Origin: Isoetes taiwanensis | Taxonomy: Eukaryota; Streptophyta; Lycopodiopsida; Isoetales; Isoetaceae | NCBI GenBank assembly: GCA_021234155.1 | Contig: JAJEKV010000472.1 | Location: 62,001-126,000, forward strand | DNA length: 64,000 nt | Direction of reading: 5' to 3' | Part shown: positions 11,287 through 21,660 of the stretch, piece by piece | Layout: each line of letters starts with the position of its first letter | How positions within the stretch are numbered: the stretch's first letter is position 1 | Program-made: the position numbers and the translations under genes | Notes under the pieces: model-generated | Databases searched by the model: none | Told to the model about the DNA's origin: nothing | Seen by the model: the letters and a program-made list of their open reading frames with translations, nothing else

Positions 11287-12555
11287 ATGACTTCAGAAGA
11301 GAGAGCAGAAGTTAACTCACAACCAGATGTGGCATTAGTGTCTTAGATAGAGCTGCAACTAGTAGAGGCATTGGCGTCTCAAACAGAGGCTACAGAGCTG
11401 CAACCTGAGTCATCTTCTGCAGCATTGCCGTGTAGAAAAAGAAGTAGACCACAACAAGCATGGTCTACTTTGAGACCAGAATTCATGAACTGGTTGTGTA
11501 ATCGGCTGTGCAATGCCTCAGCTTAGAATTTGGAATTGATTACCAACAGCGAGGAAGGATGGCTAGACTACCATGCAGGGCTGGTAAAAGATGCCCAGAG
11601 GGCTTTTAAGCCTCGAATGATAGCTCTAGAGCCTGAAAAGAGTGAACAAGAGAGGTATACATGGATAATGGGTAATATTAGCCGCACTACCGGGAATATG
11701 ATCACAGAAATTGCAAATTTGAATAGTCGTCACTTAAAGCTAGAGCTAAAAGAAAAAACCATCACGTGGAATGCAGCGTGGACCAACAGCAAATTGAAGA
11801 AAGAAGCCCATCAACCCCCTCATCTTGTTAAGAAAGTGTTGGCGCAAACCATAAAAGCCAAACGTCCTGGTGAGACGGATAGGGATGGGAAGCCCGTAGA
11901 AGAGCAGATGCTAAGACAACTTGGTTTGCCAAAGTAGATTCATCACAAATAATAAACAGACAACGAATTGATTCTGGTTCATATGGCACAGTGCATAAGT
12001 GCAATATTTTAGGGTCTAGTACCTTATTGTGTAAAATTTCAACATAATAATTTTCAGCCAAGTACAGATCCCAATAAGTTAGTGGAAGCTATGTTGAAGA
12101 ACATGAGGGAGTCTGGAATGCAAGTTAGGCACGGGTGTATAATACGTTGCATTGGTAGCACAACCGGCCTAGAAAGACAAGGCTTAATTTTCCCTTTTTG
12201 GAATGGAGGTTCGTTGGCAACCTTCTTTACAAGTCATGGATGCAATGCTTTTGCAGAGCTTGCATTTAAGAAGTTAGGAGCTGTTCTCAGAGTTGAGATG
12301 GACTTGAGGCTCCTTGAGGAGCGCAGAAAGAAAGAATTATTTGTTGCCTCTAGGGTTGGGGACTTGGTAATGTCATTCTGCAGCGGCCTACGAAAACTCC
12401 ATCAAGAAAGATATTTGCATATGGACTTGCATCCGGGCAATATATTGCTCCATTTTGATTATGGAAAGGAGAAGGGATGTATTGATCCTCAGGCTGTATA
12501 TATTGGCATTTGTGATTGGGGTGAATCCAGGTTGATGGTCGAGACAACGTGGTAG
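11287..12555 (+). pseudogene. Broken protein-kinase-like gene inside the hAT
   Basis: An ATG at 11,287 opens a frame that runs to 11,937 if two in-frame TAG stops (about 11,344 and 11,524) are ignored. This gives an N-terminal region of about 215 residues with no domain I recognise. After a frameshift near 11,935 the kinase fold begins: glycine loop IDSGSYGTVHKC (about 11,968-12,003), a possible VAIK-type lysine in LLCKIS, then after another shift near 12,050 a hinge-like FPFWNGGSLATFF, catalytic loop HMDLHPGNIL (Asp and Asn present) and DWGES where most kinases have DFG. The frame ends just after that, so the C-lobe is missing. It could be a captured host gene or an accessory gene of the element. 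It does not look active: four lesions and a truncated C-lobe. Confidence 0.75.
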
Positions 12556-12692
12556 ATTGTACAGGGATAGAGGTAACAAGATTTTTGAGTACTCTATTTC
12601 ATTGTGGCCGCGGATGTATCAAGCCTAGTAGTTGCTTGCGATTCTGAAACAGGAAGGTCATCGAGTTCTGAGTCAAAATATTTGGGCCAATA

Positions 12693-12734
12693 ATGCCTTT
12701 GACATTTGGACCTATGCCTTTGACATTTGGACCT
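12693..12734. repeat. 21-bp tandem duplication
   Basis: ATGCCTTTGACATTTGGACC(T) occurs twice in direct succession. Confidence 0.85.
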
Positions 12735-12914
12735 CTTGTCAGGCCTTCTTTCCTTTGAGCAACATGACAGATAAAATCATGGTGACCACTGAAAAGAAGG
12801 GTGCAGGTATAGGGTCCTGATGGCATTCAAATGCCAGTTTGGCATACCGGAGATACGCCTTACCTATCCAGTGGATGGGACGATGTGGATCATGTACCTT
12901 GTGAACCCTCTTCG

Positions 12915-13305
12915 AGATTAGATTCGTCCCAACTAGTCCGTGGCTATTTGACCCCTTGGCATGCGTAGATTACTTCTCATCAGCAAGATTCTGTGGCATG
13001 CAAAGAGGCAAGTAGCAACGGAAGTCGAGACAGATCTGATCCGAGGAGGGTTCTCAAGACACTACGGTCGATGGAGGTAATGGAACACAGTAACACATAA
13101 TCATCAACAGTGCATCGTGTATCTAGTGAAATCTCATCTCCGTCAAAGTCGGCTCGATTGATCCGTGGCCGTTTGACCCCTTGGCATGCATAGATTACTT
13201 CTCATCGGCAAGATTCTGTGGCATGCGAAAGGGCAACCGGCAACGGAAGTCAAGCCGGCTTTGACGGGGGCGAGGTTTCTCTAGGCACTTAGGTCGAAAG
13301 AACCA
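12915..13305. repeat. Two diverged direct copies of a ~160-bp block
   Basis: Copies at about 12,915-13,075 and 13,137-13,305 share the core GACCCCTTGGCATGC.TAGATTACTTCTC, CAAGATTCTGTGGCATGC and CAACGGAAGTC, with perhaps 80% identity by eye. They sit just downstream of the transposase 3' end. No coding function is visible. Confidence 0.75.
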
Positions 13306-13521
13306 TCATACATGAAAGAACCATTATAAATGAACGAAATATATAGAAGACACAAACTTATAACAAAAAACTTTACTTTTTATTAATAGTGTCAGGGACG
13401 GTTACAATAGTTTGAAAATCCTCATGCACGGTTACAATAGACTAAAGATACTCATCACATCATCTATCTAGGCAGCACCATTTTCATCAGTTTCATCGTT
13501 CGGAGTTCCATCCTCTTCTGC

Positions 13522-16021
13522 CTAGTGACCTAGGTTCAACCTCCGATGACCCTTTCCCTTAGTGCAACATCCTCGAGGCATGTTTCTTCTAGCACGTTCT
13601 CTGTTTGTCAAGGTAATTGGCATTGGAGAGTTCGATGGATCATGTAGGCCAGTCAAGTCCTCAACTGCATTGCTCGGACCTGGCCTTTCTGCATCGGACT
13701 CCTCGGTATCTTCGTTGTCGGCTAACTCATCTGAGAATATGACTTGGCCTATATCATCTTCGTCATCTACGAAGTGGGTACACTGAATGTCTTCGTCAAC
13801 ATGGTTTGCAGCATTTATTGCAAGCAGCTCGTCCTCACTGTCTTCGAAGCTATCCTCTTCCACTTCGGAATCTGCATCCATGAAAGGAAACTGTAGCTTA
13901 TCGATTGCGGATGCACCACTGTTGCGATTCAATAACCGCCAGTTTGAGAAGTTGTATACAAGTTTGTCTGCCTTCTTATGTAGCAAGCGATTGCGGGTGA
14001 CACTGTGTATATACTTATAGGCACTCCAATTCCTCTCACTTGCACTATTGGAAGATACCAAGGAGAGGATAGTCATTGCAATTGCCTGTAAGGTATCAGT
14101 AACTTGCCCGTGGGCTTGCCACTCATGCCTAAGATTCCATATTTGGTTCCTTCTTATGACTCTCCAGTGCGTCGTGAAGCTCTTCATCTGCCCACCTTCC
14201 GCTCAGGTTCTGGTATTCAGTTAACTCGGTAATGAAAAGCTTGTAGTCCGAGCTGTTAGGATAGAACATTTTTGCAACCTTCTTCAACGAACACATCACT
14301 TCTTTATCTGTATGCTGGTCCATATCGTGGTTGTGTGGATCTAAGGCATGTGCGGCGCCATGAAGATCATTGTAGGACTTCTTCCATCGTTCATTGAAGT
14401 CTCTCAACAGTGCTGCGCGCTTAGTATTGTCAAATGGCGCATTGGGGCCATCACGTTCTAGGAAGGATTGAATGGAGTGCCAACACCTCCAGACCTTTTC
14501 AGTGCTTGCCTTCGAAGAATCAAGGGTTTTGATGGCATGACAAACAGGTTGCATGCACCTCACAACATTCTTTACGCCTTTCTAAAACGTCTCCCGCCCA
14601 AGCATTTCACGAAGGGCAGCGGCTTGTTGCCGGTGTTTGGAAGCGTTTTTACCTTTCTGCCTTCTTTCCCATTCAAAAAACTCTGTATGATTGAAGGTTG
14701 AGATAATCCAATCACGACACTTAAGCATTCTTTCAAAACAGATGTAATTGGAACCAAATCGCATTTGCCCAGGGCCTTCTGACGCAATGACTTGTAAATG
14801 CCATAAATTGTCGGCTTCTTTGTGATGAATTTTACAAGGCGACGCGCTTTCTGAATGGGATCTTTGAACCATGCTGTGAGAACCAATCCTTGAGCAACAG
14901 GTTCAGGCAATGGCATTGGCAGCTAGTAGCGCGCAACCTTGGAAATTCAGACTCCAATAATTCACCCGCTAACTTGCAATTTGACGCATTATCCATTACA
15001 ACCTGAAATATTCTCTTCGGTCCAAAACTCTCTATCACAGGCTTTGTTTTTTGAAAAATCCAATCTCCTGTCACTTGGTCAGTTTTGGTTTCTACGGTTT
15101 TCAAAAGTACTTCACCCCCTGGATACACGATCATGAAGTTTATAAGATGGCCCTTGTTTACATTGCTCCAACCATCAGTCACTAATGAGGCTGGCCTGGC
15201 TCCAATAACACGACACAACTTCATCTCCACCCTCTCGACCATTTTTCCGTGTATTTCATCAACCATTTTATTGTTGGCATGCTTGTATGAAGGCAACCTA
15301 AAAGCCGGTCCTGCTTTGGCAACTTCCTGGAAGGCTTCTTTCATTGCTTTGTGCTCCAAAATATGTGGAGACAACCCGGCATATAAAAATGCCTCTACAA
15401 CCTTCAGTTGCGCCTTCTTCAGTTGCTCTGATGTCAAGCAATGATCAACCCTTTGTTGCTTCGTCTGTCTTTCCACTATTTCAATTGTCTCTATTATTCT
15501 CTGCTCTCCCATACTTGTACCTAGCCCTCTGATTGGTATGCTGTCCCAACAGGGGGGATGGTATAGTTATCTTCGTCTGCTCCTGCTCGGCACTGCTCTT
15601 GAGTATCCGTAACTCGTCTTTTTTTCATATTATTCTTCATTTTGCGTATCACATCCAGTCAAGACAACCTTTCAATGGCATCCTTTCGCAAGTCAGCAGA
15701 TGCAGTACAAGTCGCGACACCGACGTCTCGTTCACGTAAGATGTGAGCTCGAATTCTTGTTGCAGAACCATTTACCGAAGAGTATCCACAAAACACACAT
15801 TCCCACTCATTTATGCCAGACTCTACAAAATCCCATTATGGGCATCTTTTTCGACCGGCAACCGCAGTAACGCGACCACGTGCACGTGATGCAGTCCCCG
15901 TGGCCCTGCCACGTGCGCGCGCAGTCCGAGCACCTCTAGAGGTGGATGCATGACCGCTGCCTGCACCTCCTGAGGTAGATGCATGACCAGTAGTCATTGC
16001 TGCTACTAGCTTGGCTGACAA
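13522..16021 (-). pseudogene. hAT transposase (BED zinc finger, DUF659-type core, hAT C-terminal dimerisation domain)
   Basis: Reading down the minus strand: a low-complexity Gly/Ser/Arg N-terminus from 16,021; a BED finger near 15,700-15,830 (W-E-C-V-F-C-G-Y, then H and C ligands about 20-30 residues on); an RNase-H-like core from 15,512, with LVTDGWSNVNKGHLINFM and VVMDNASNCKLAGELL; the block HHKEADNLWHL, and F..R.L....WI.....EF near 14,700; and the dimerisation motif SASERNWSAYKYIHSVTRNRL near 14,000, followed by an acidic tail. Breaks: an in-frame TAA just before the finger (~15,835), frameshifts near 14,880 and 14,570, and one near 14,150. The catalytic core looks otherwise well preserved, so loss of function is probably recent compared with LINE-A. 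The domain order matches plant BED/DUF659 hAT transposases. Confidence 0.9.
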
Positions 16022-16432
16022 TGTCTGCTGATCTGACTCCTTGATTACACGAACCAGATGTATATATGCAAAGGAGCAAGCTCACAATGCATATGTTACG
16101 TCGACGTTCTGTACGAGAATCAAGGGGGGTTGGACGGAACCCTATAGGATATTCAAAGGAAGTAGATGCGAACCCAAGGCTAGAAACCACTGGGACGGAG
16201 TAAACTCACATTCCAGTATCCAACGTCAGGCCCACGACACAAAAAACGACACCTCAAAGGCAGACCGTTTCTCAAGGAGTATTTTGACTCAACCTGGCAG
16301 TCAACGTTTGAGGTGAATTCTAGGGCTAATCACATTTTTCTTATATATACTATTAACAGTGCCACAAAACAGGCCAAACAGAGGCGCAAATATTTTTTTT
16401 GCTTTGTAAAATGGGAAAAACAGCTCGAAGGT

Positions 16433-16750
16433 TTTCGCATACGCAAAAATATCAGATTCGCGTATGCGAACACTCAAAACCGCGTACGCGAACTTTAAAA
16501 ACTTTCGCGTACGCGAAAACATCTAAAACGCCAGACGAAAAAAGGTTCAGCGACGCCAACCCGATGTTTTCAGACGTCTGGCGAAAAAAATTTGGTTTCA
16601 CAGACGATTTTTGTTGGTTCACAGACTGTAAAATTTTCAGCAGACGCGAAATAGAAGTTTTCACAGACATCAAAATTTTTTCCGACGTCGGAAATTTTTT
16701 TGCCGTATTTTTTACGTTTCATACGGCAAATATATGTCGTATCATACAAT
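16433..16750. repeat. Right subterminal palindrome cluster of the hAT
   Basis: Four copies of the TTCGCGTACGCGAA family lie at 16,433-16,521 (perfect at about 16,504; TATGCG or CATACG variants in the others). Toward the end come further CpG palindromes of different sequence: CAGACGTCTGGCGAAAA (about 16,573) and TCCGACGTCGGAAA (about 16,681). Then follow repeated TACG words running into the terminal repeat. Clusters of the same motif near both ends argue that they belong to the element, not to the target. Confidence 0.85.
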
Positions 16751-16784
16751 TCATGCGTATTCCGTATAAAACGTACAACGTATT

Positions 16785-16797
16785 GAACCTATCCCTG
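16785..16797 (-). repeat. hAT terminal inverted repeat, right
   Basis: GAACCTATCCCTG, exact complement of the left end. Confidence 0.93.
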
Positions 16798-16805
16798 ATG
16801 CTATC
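16798..16805. repeat. hAT target-site duplication, right copy
   Basis: ATGCTATC, identical to 4,551-4,558. Confidence 0.93.
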
Positions 16806-16860
16806 ACCACCCTTGCACTAGCAGAATCAGCTGATGCAATAAGGATTTTGTATTTTGCTT
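16806..16860 (-). mobile_element. LINE-A endonuclease, 5' remnant on the far side of the hAT
   Basis: On the minus strand this encodes KYKILIASADSASARVV, which lines up with the endonuclease block of LINE-B (GKEYVGIAAVKDTSSAG at 40,755-40,805) and continues in frame into 4,550 across one copy of the hAT duplication. Similarity ends near 16,860, so LINE-A is 5' truncated inside its endonuclease. Confidence 0.8.
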
Positions 16861-17293
16861 CCTTTATTTCTTGTTCTTTTCTTATGATATTACACGTTGC
16901 TTGCTTTCTAGATTGGAATATTTAAATATGGACTAGGCATGCAAGTTATACAAGGTTCCTCCAATGGCTATAAGCAATTTTGGGAGCAAAAAATTGGGCA
17001 GGGGTCAAGGGCTTTTGCAAAATCCATAAAGAGGGTCGCATATGATTTGTTTTACTGGAAAGAACCACATAAGCACATGAACCAACAAAATAGATCGCAT
17101 ATTAAAGAAGTAAGTTTGTACCTAGATTCTTTTATTGTTATTTAGTGATTTTCAAGAAGTTTGTAACTAGATTTTTTGTACATAGATTCTTTTATTGTTA
17201 TTTAGTGATAGTCAAGAAGTTTGTAACTAGATTTTTTGCTGAGTTGGAGCCGCCTGATTGGGTGGACCTTTTTGAAGCGTTTGACGGCTTGGT
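16861..17293. other. Flank of LINE-A; 60-bp tandem duplication
   Basis: No gene recognised. A unit of about 60 bp starting AGATTCTTTTATTGTTATTT is present twice (17,124-17,183 and 17,184-17,240). The open frame at 16,939-17,145 (plus) is basic and aromatic but matches no family I know. Confidence 0.5.
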
Positions 17294-17815
17294 TTAGTAT
17301 GAGGCAGCCATCGAATGGACTGCCCTCCCATCATTTTGATTCCGGGGAGATCTGAAGTGCCCCCAGATGGGATGAATCAACAATTCGGCAAGCTGTCCTG
17401 CAAATCCATCAGCTAAGGATTTAGAGCAGTATCTAAAGAGGAGGGAATTCCAAGCCGAGGCATGACTTTTGGGGGTCAGAGCTTCGATTCTGTAAATTGA
17501 GCTTGCTTTGCAGATACTAGGAAGTATCTTAAGAAGTGCCAGGGACTCTTGCATAAAATGATTGCGTGTAAGACTAAAATATAACAAACATATGAAAAGG
17601 TAGCTTAGCTCCCATACACATCTACCATACTTTGAGGTCATGTCCAACTTCCGCCAGAACTCCCCCACGCCATTTAGCAACGCAATAGGTGTAAGCTTAG
17701 GAGGACAATCCCTATAAAGAAAGAATGGGACCAGCCTTTTCAATCGGCCCACTAAACTGTACAAGCAAATATATATCAGCAAGTAATCATTTCCATATGT
17801 ATTGACAATATACAA
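17294..17815 (-). other. Unassigned open frame, 173 codons
   Basis: This minus-strand frame is longer than most chance frames in this AT-rich region. Its N-terminal half is hydrophobic (LSYLFICLLYFSL near residues 85-97); the C-terminal half contains ASAWNSLLF and FAGQLAELLIHPIWG. I do not recognise a family. There is a possible internal intron acceptor, and no neighbour suggests a role. It may be a relic of a captured host exon or a chance frame. Confidence 0.25.
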
Positions 17816-17879
17816 CCCTTGTTTTTTTTTTCTTCACCTCATTTTGTGCCATTGGGCAAGTTTGGTCAAACATGCTCGA

Positions 17880-18365
17880 CTGTGGTGAGAATGTGCAAAA
17901 GTATATGCGTTCGCGACATAGGGCCCATTGGCATGGTCTGACCCGAGTGGGTCCTTTTTGGCAAAAACTTAACATTTTCAGGAGCTATAAGATGTTAAAA
18001 TGCATGTTTGGGTCAATTTTAGGCTATCTAGCAACTTATTTAATGCTAAAGTAACATGTAAAAGTGCAAATATGGGCGATTGGGGTGAGACCGCGCGACA
18101 CGCATCTGCATTCGCGACACAGGGCCCATTGACGCAGTCTGACCCGAGTGGGTCATTTTTGACTAACTTTTGATATTTTTTGAACAAATTTAAAGTCCTA
18201 CACTGTAAATCTTAACAAATTCTAAGCATTCAAACAACTTTTATTACAAAAATTGAACAAATTAAGCTAAGAAACAAGGGATTCGGGTGAGACCGCGCGA
18301 AACGCGTCTACGTTCACGATGCAGGGGCCATTGGCGTGGTCTGACTCGAGTGGGTCAATTTTGAC
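17880..18365. repeat. Three tandem copies of a ~205-bp unit with a conserved 80-bp core
   Basis: Cores at about 17,884-17,960, 18,083-18,160 and 18,288-18,365 share GTGAGA......GCG, CATTGGC/ACG..GTCTGAC and CGAGTGGGTC..TTTT. Core spacing is about 200-205 bp and the sequence between cores is AT-rich and poorly conserved. The block lies directly downstream of the H3-like pseudogene. Conserved, GC-rich cores at regular spacing could be protein-binding sites or subterminal repeats of an element; neither is demonstrated. Confidence 0.8.
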
Positions 18366-18511
18366 TTAAAAGTCAATTTTAAGAAAAATTTTAAAAGTAA
18401 TATTACCAATAAGAACATTTTAATTACATTAAGAAAGATTGTACATCAAATTGGTTACAGAAAAAGTACTTTTATATGTATAAAATTATCTTAGTACAAA
18501 ATTAGAAGCTC

Positions 18512-19190
18512 CTAAGGCTTCTTCTTATAGATCCTCGTAACCAAATGGAGATCCTTGGGCATCACTATTGCCCGTTTCGCATGAATGGCACACAAGTTGC
18601 CTTCCTCGAAGAGCTGCACCAGCTCTGCCTCTGCTGCCTCTTGCAAGGATCGGACCGTTAGGGGTGTAACCGTATAGTCGGTCCGGAATTCCTGCATGAT
18701 CTCCCCGAGGAGCTGTTCGAACGGCGCCTTCCGGATCAAGAGATTAGTGCACTGCTAAAAGTGCCTAATCTCTCGAAACACCTAGGCGTGCTTCGAGTTA
18801 GGTCCATGGTGGACCTTCTTCGGAGGCTCTGGCCGTAGTGGTGGCGGGTTCGGCTGATTCTTTGGCTTGCCTCCCTTAACGTACTTCTGTACATTTTGTT
18901 TGTAGTACCAATTATTGTATCTCTTCCACCTCCGGAGGTACTCCTGGTATACTTTCTTCCTCCTCTCAAATTCGCAGTCCTGCTTGAGCATAAACTCGCG
19001 TTCTCCTACCATCTGCTTCTTCACTCCTTAGATGGCTTGGGCCACTTCGGGTAGGGTGGACGGCCATCGGGGTTGGATGTCTCCCCGACATCCCCCTCGG
19101 GCTCTTCCTCCTCCTGCCCGCCACTTCCTTCTTCCTCAGCCTCCTCCTCATCTTCCTCGTCGATTACTTCCCGACAAGATTCTTCGATGT
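18512..19190 (-). pseudogene. Divergent histone H3-fold gene with non-canonical N-terminus, interrupted
   Basis: The last 75 codons (18,739-18,512) are a histone-fold H3 C-terminus: [15 protein letters not shown] (alpha-1), [15 protein letters not shown] (alpha-2), [16 protein letters not shown] (loop 2/alpha-3). In the same frame upstream is REIRHF, the alpha-N segment of H3, but TAG codons occur at 18,755-18,757 (where H3 has Gln; CAG to TAG is one change) and 18,782-18,784. Further up in the same frame, 18,785-19,024 encodes a basic, aromatic, proline-rich region ending KKVHH, where H3 has KKPHR. Above a frameshift near 19,025 is an acidic stretch (EEDEEEAEEEG). The canonical ARTKQTARKS tail is absent. 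Loop 1 has no insertion, which argues against a typical CENH3. It is probably a pseudogene; the family is unknown to me. Confidence 0.8.
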
Positions 19191-19199
19191 GCACTGTCC

Positions 19200-21629
19200 C
19201 TCAGGCCGATTATTGTCATTAGTTAGAACTGTATCAGTCTTAGTATTAGCATGTTTCTCTTGTGCTTTAGCATTCAACTTTGGTTTATATAGTACTTCTT
19301 CAACAAACAAGACATCTCTACTGGTTATGACTTGTCTATTACTTGGATTGTACACTCTATAGCCCTTTGAGTTTGTATCATATTCAATAAGATATGTAAC
19401 AATTGATCTATCATCCAATTTCAATTTCAATTCCTCTGGCACATGTTTGTATATCAAGCATCCATAAGTTCTGAACCTATCATAGTCAGATAAATTTCCA
19501 GACCACAGTACTTCAGAACATTTCCAATTTGTACTTGCAGAGGGCAGACTATTTTGAATGTCTACTGCAGCTTTAACAGTTTCTTCCCAAAGGAAGTTTG
19601 GTAGGTCAACATATCTAAGCATTGCTCTAGTGGCATTCATAATGGTTTTGTTTTTCCTCTCAGCTACTCCATTTTGCCGAGGTGTGTAACTGCATGCAAA
19701 TTGCCTTTTAATTCCCTTTTCCATGCAGAATCTTTTAAATTTTGAGGACATGTACTCACCTCTTCGGTCAAATCGAACACATTTTATCTTCTTCCCAGTT
19801 GAGCACTCAGCCTCGGCTGCATGATTTTGGAAAGCTTCAAATGCTGAGTCTTTGCTTCTCAAACAGTAGACTTGTGTCCTTCTGCTGTAATCATCAATAA
19901 ATGTTATAAAGTACTTCTTACCTGTGATTCCAGTCACGTTTAGAGGTCCACATAGATCTGTATGCACAATATCTAATATTCCCTTTGCTCTTTTTTTGGA
20001 TTTGTGGAAAGGGAATCTGCATTGCTTACCCAGCATGCATCCTTGGCAAATCTGATTTTCTTCCTTGCTATTTGATGCTTTGATCAATCCTTGTTTTATC
20101 ATCATTTCAACATTATTGAAATTTGTGTGTCTAGGTCTTAGATGCCATGTAGACACGTTTGGTATTGTGGTTAAATTTATGCTTCCAATGCATTTAGAAT
20201 TTACACCAAATATATTTCCCACACGTTTTCCAAGGAACTTCAATTTATTACCTTCATAAATTTTACATTCCATTTGCTCAAAGACTACTTTGAAGCCCAT
20301 GTCAACTAATTGACAAACTGAAATGAGATTTCTGACCAAACTAGGTACACATTAAACATTTTTCAAATTTATGGCATTTCTTTCTAAATCATAAAATTCT
20401 AACACTCCTACATCATCTACTTTTTGCAGCTGCCCATTTCCAACTTGGATGTGGCCTCCCATGCTCCCATTGCATTCCTTGAGGATTTTGGATGTGCAAG
20501 CTATGGATTTCTCATCTCCACTATCTATAATTATGAAGTCATCATCATTAGTTCTTTTATTGGAAGCAAGAAACACATCAGCAAGAAACACATCAGAAAC
20601 ACAGCAAGAAGCAAGCTTACCTCTTCCTCTTCATTTGGTTCTTCTTCCAGCTTAAGCTCTTCTGCAATATTAGCTTCATGGTTAGAACCCCTTCTCCTGC
20701 CTCGACCTCTTCCTCTAAATCCAGACCTAGAGCCTCTAGCCCCCTTTGATTTTTCCCTGTAATTATTGTCCTTTGGAGTTGAGCAGGTTGAGGCAATATG
20801 GCCTCTGCCTCCACAGTTGTAGCAGTTCCTTTGAAAGTGTTGGACAGTTCACCTTAAGGTGTCCATACTTGTTACAATTGTAACATGGCCTTAATTTGTT
20901 GTCACCTTTCCCTTTCATATACTATATTTATGAGGCTTCCTCCTCACCCAATACTTTGCCTTGCTCAAGTTCTGTCTTAAGCATTCTTTCAGCCTCCATT
21001 TTCATCTTGGCAATGGTTCTCATGAATATGGAAATATTATCTAGACTGGATACTGCTCGAGACATAGCCAACACTTGATGTTGCTGAGTGTACATTATAC
21101 CAGCTCCCTCCAAATCTGCAATTACATTGTCAAATTTCTGCAGAAATTCATTCATGTCATCATTCTCATGAAATTTGAGTCTCCTTAGTTCATTCTCCAG
21201 CACATCTATTTGTGAGGATGTCTTTTCCTCATAATTAGATAGCATGTAATTCCACATTTGCTTAGGTATCATACCTCTTAGCGTTAGCACAATGCTGGAA
21301 CTTACTTTGCTCATAATAATGCCATGGGTCTCTCTTACCCTAGTATTATCTCCCGATCCCCCTCTTGCTGATGTTTCACTGACCACTCCAATAGTTTCTC
21401 CAACAGTTGAGTTTGAACGGCCTTCAACAGTTCTGCTTACAAAACTTCTCATTCTAGTTTCTCCTTCAGCAGAGTCTATCAGATCCCACAGGTCTTCGAC
21501 CTGCAATACATGCTTCACTTTTTCCTTCCAAACTTGGAAGCCAGAGTCCTCCTCGAACACATCAATGGCACTTAAAAGGCCTGCTCCAAATCTGCTAGAC
21601 ATATTGACTGTAACTAGCTCTGATACCAC
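19200..21629 (-). pseudogene. Copia gag-protease-integrase relic, minus strand, 3' half missing
   Basis: The order on the minus strand is gag from ATG at 21,602 (MSSRFGAGLL start, shared with the Copia at 28 kb), a CCHC-type knuckle region near 20,840-20,880 broken by a frameshift, a basic RG-rich stretch, a protease-like IDSGDEKS near 20,520, and integrase (20,339-19,200) with HHCC remnants (CQGCMLGKQCRFPF), HTDLCGPLNVTG, DDYSRR and RQNGVAERKN. The reverse transcriptase and RNase H are absent: similarity stops near 19,200 where the H3-like segment begins. It belongs to the same lineage as the complete element at 28,026-33,646 but is clearly diverged. Confidence 0.9.
21617..21628 (-). promoter_or_regulatory. 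Primer-binding site of the minus-strand Copia
   Basis: On the minus strand this reads TGGTATCAGAGC, complementary to the 3' end of initiator tRNA-Met, with LTR-end sequence (..CTAACA) immediately upstream. It fixes the LTR/internal border at 21,629/21,630. Confidence 0.9.
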
Positions 21630-21660
21630 TGTTAGTATTTGGGCCGAAAGAGCTTCAATT
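21630..21660 (-). repeat. 3' edge of the 5' LTR of the minus-strand Copia (other edge not found)
   Basis: The LTR begins here in plus-strand reading with TGTTAGTATTTGGG, the complement of a CA-ending LTR. I could not locate the outer LTR edge: no second copy exists in the window to compare because the element's 3' half is missing. Confidence 0.6.

Larger units (their letters stand above)
4559..16797 (-). mobile_element. hAT-superfamily DNA transposon, 12.2 kb, inserted in LINE-A
   Basis: The ends are a 13-bp perfect inverted repeat, CAGGGATAGGTTC (4,559-4,571 and the complement at 16,785-16,797), flanked by an exact 8-bp direct repeat. Joining the two outer flanks restores a LINE endonuclease frame across one copy of the duplication, which independently proves the insertion. 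The transposase gene (13,522-16,021) is on the minus strand, so the element is given that strand. Both subterminal regions hold clusters of CpG-rich palindromes. The interior has grown by nested insertions (MITE 5,084-5,812, dispersed repeats) and holds gene fragments: a kinase relic, a possible FKBP exon, and an RT/26S rDNA chimera. At 12.2 kb it is much longer than the 3-5 kb usual for autonomous hATs. Confidence 0.93.

Noticed and set aside
13562-15532. Plus-strand frames across the transposase region
   Set aside because: Ser/Leu-rich antisense shadows of the hAT transposase.
18512-18739. Centromeric histone CENH3
   Set aside because: Loop 1 has the same length as canonical H3; CENH3 normally has a longer loop 1. 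The alpha-N segment also looks H3-like.
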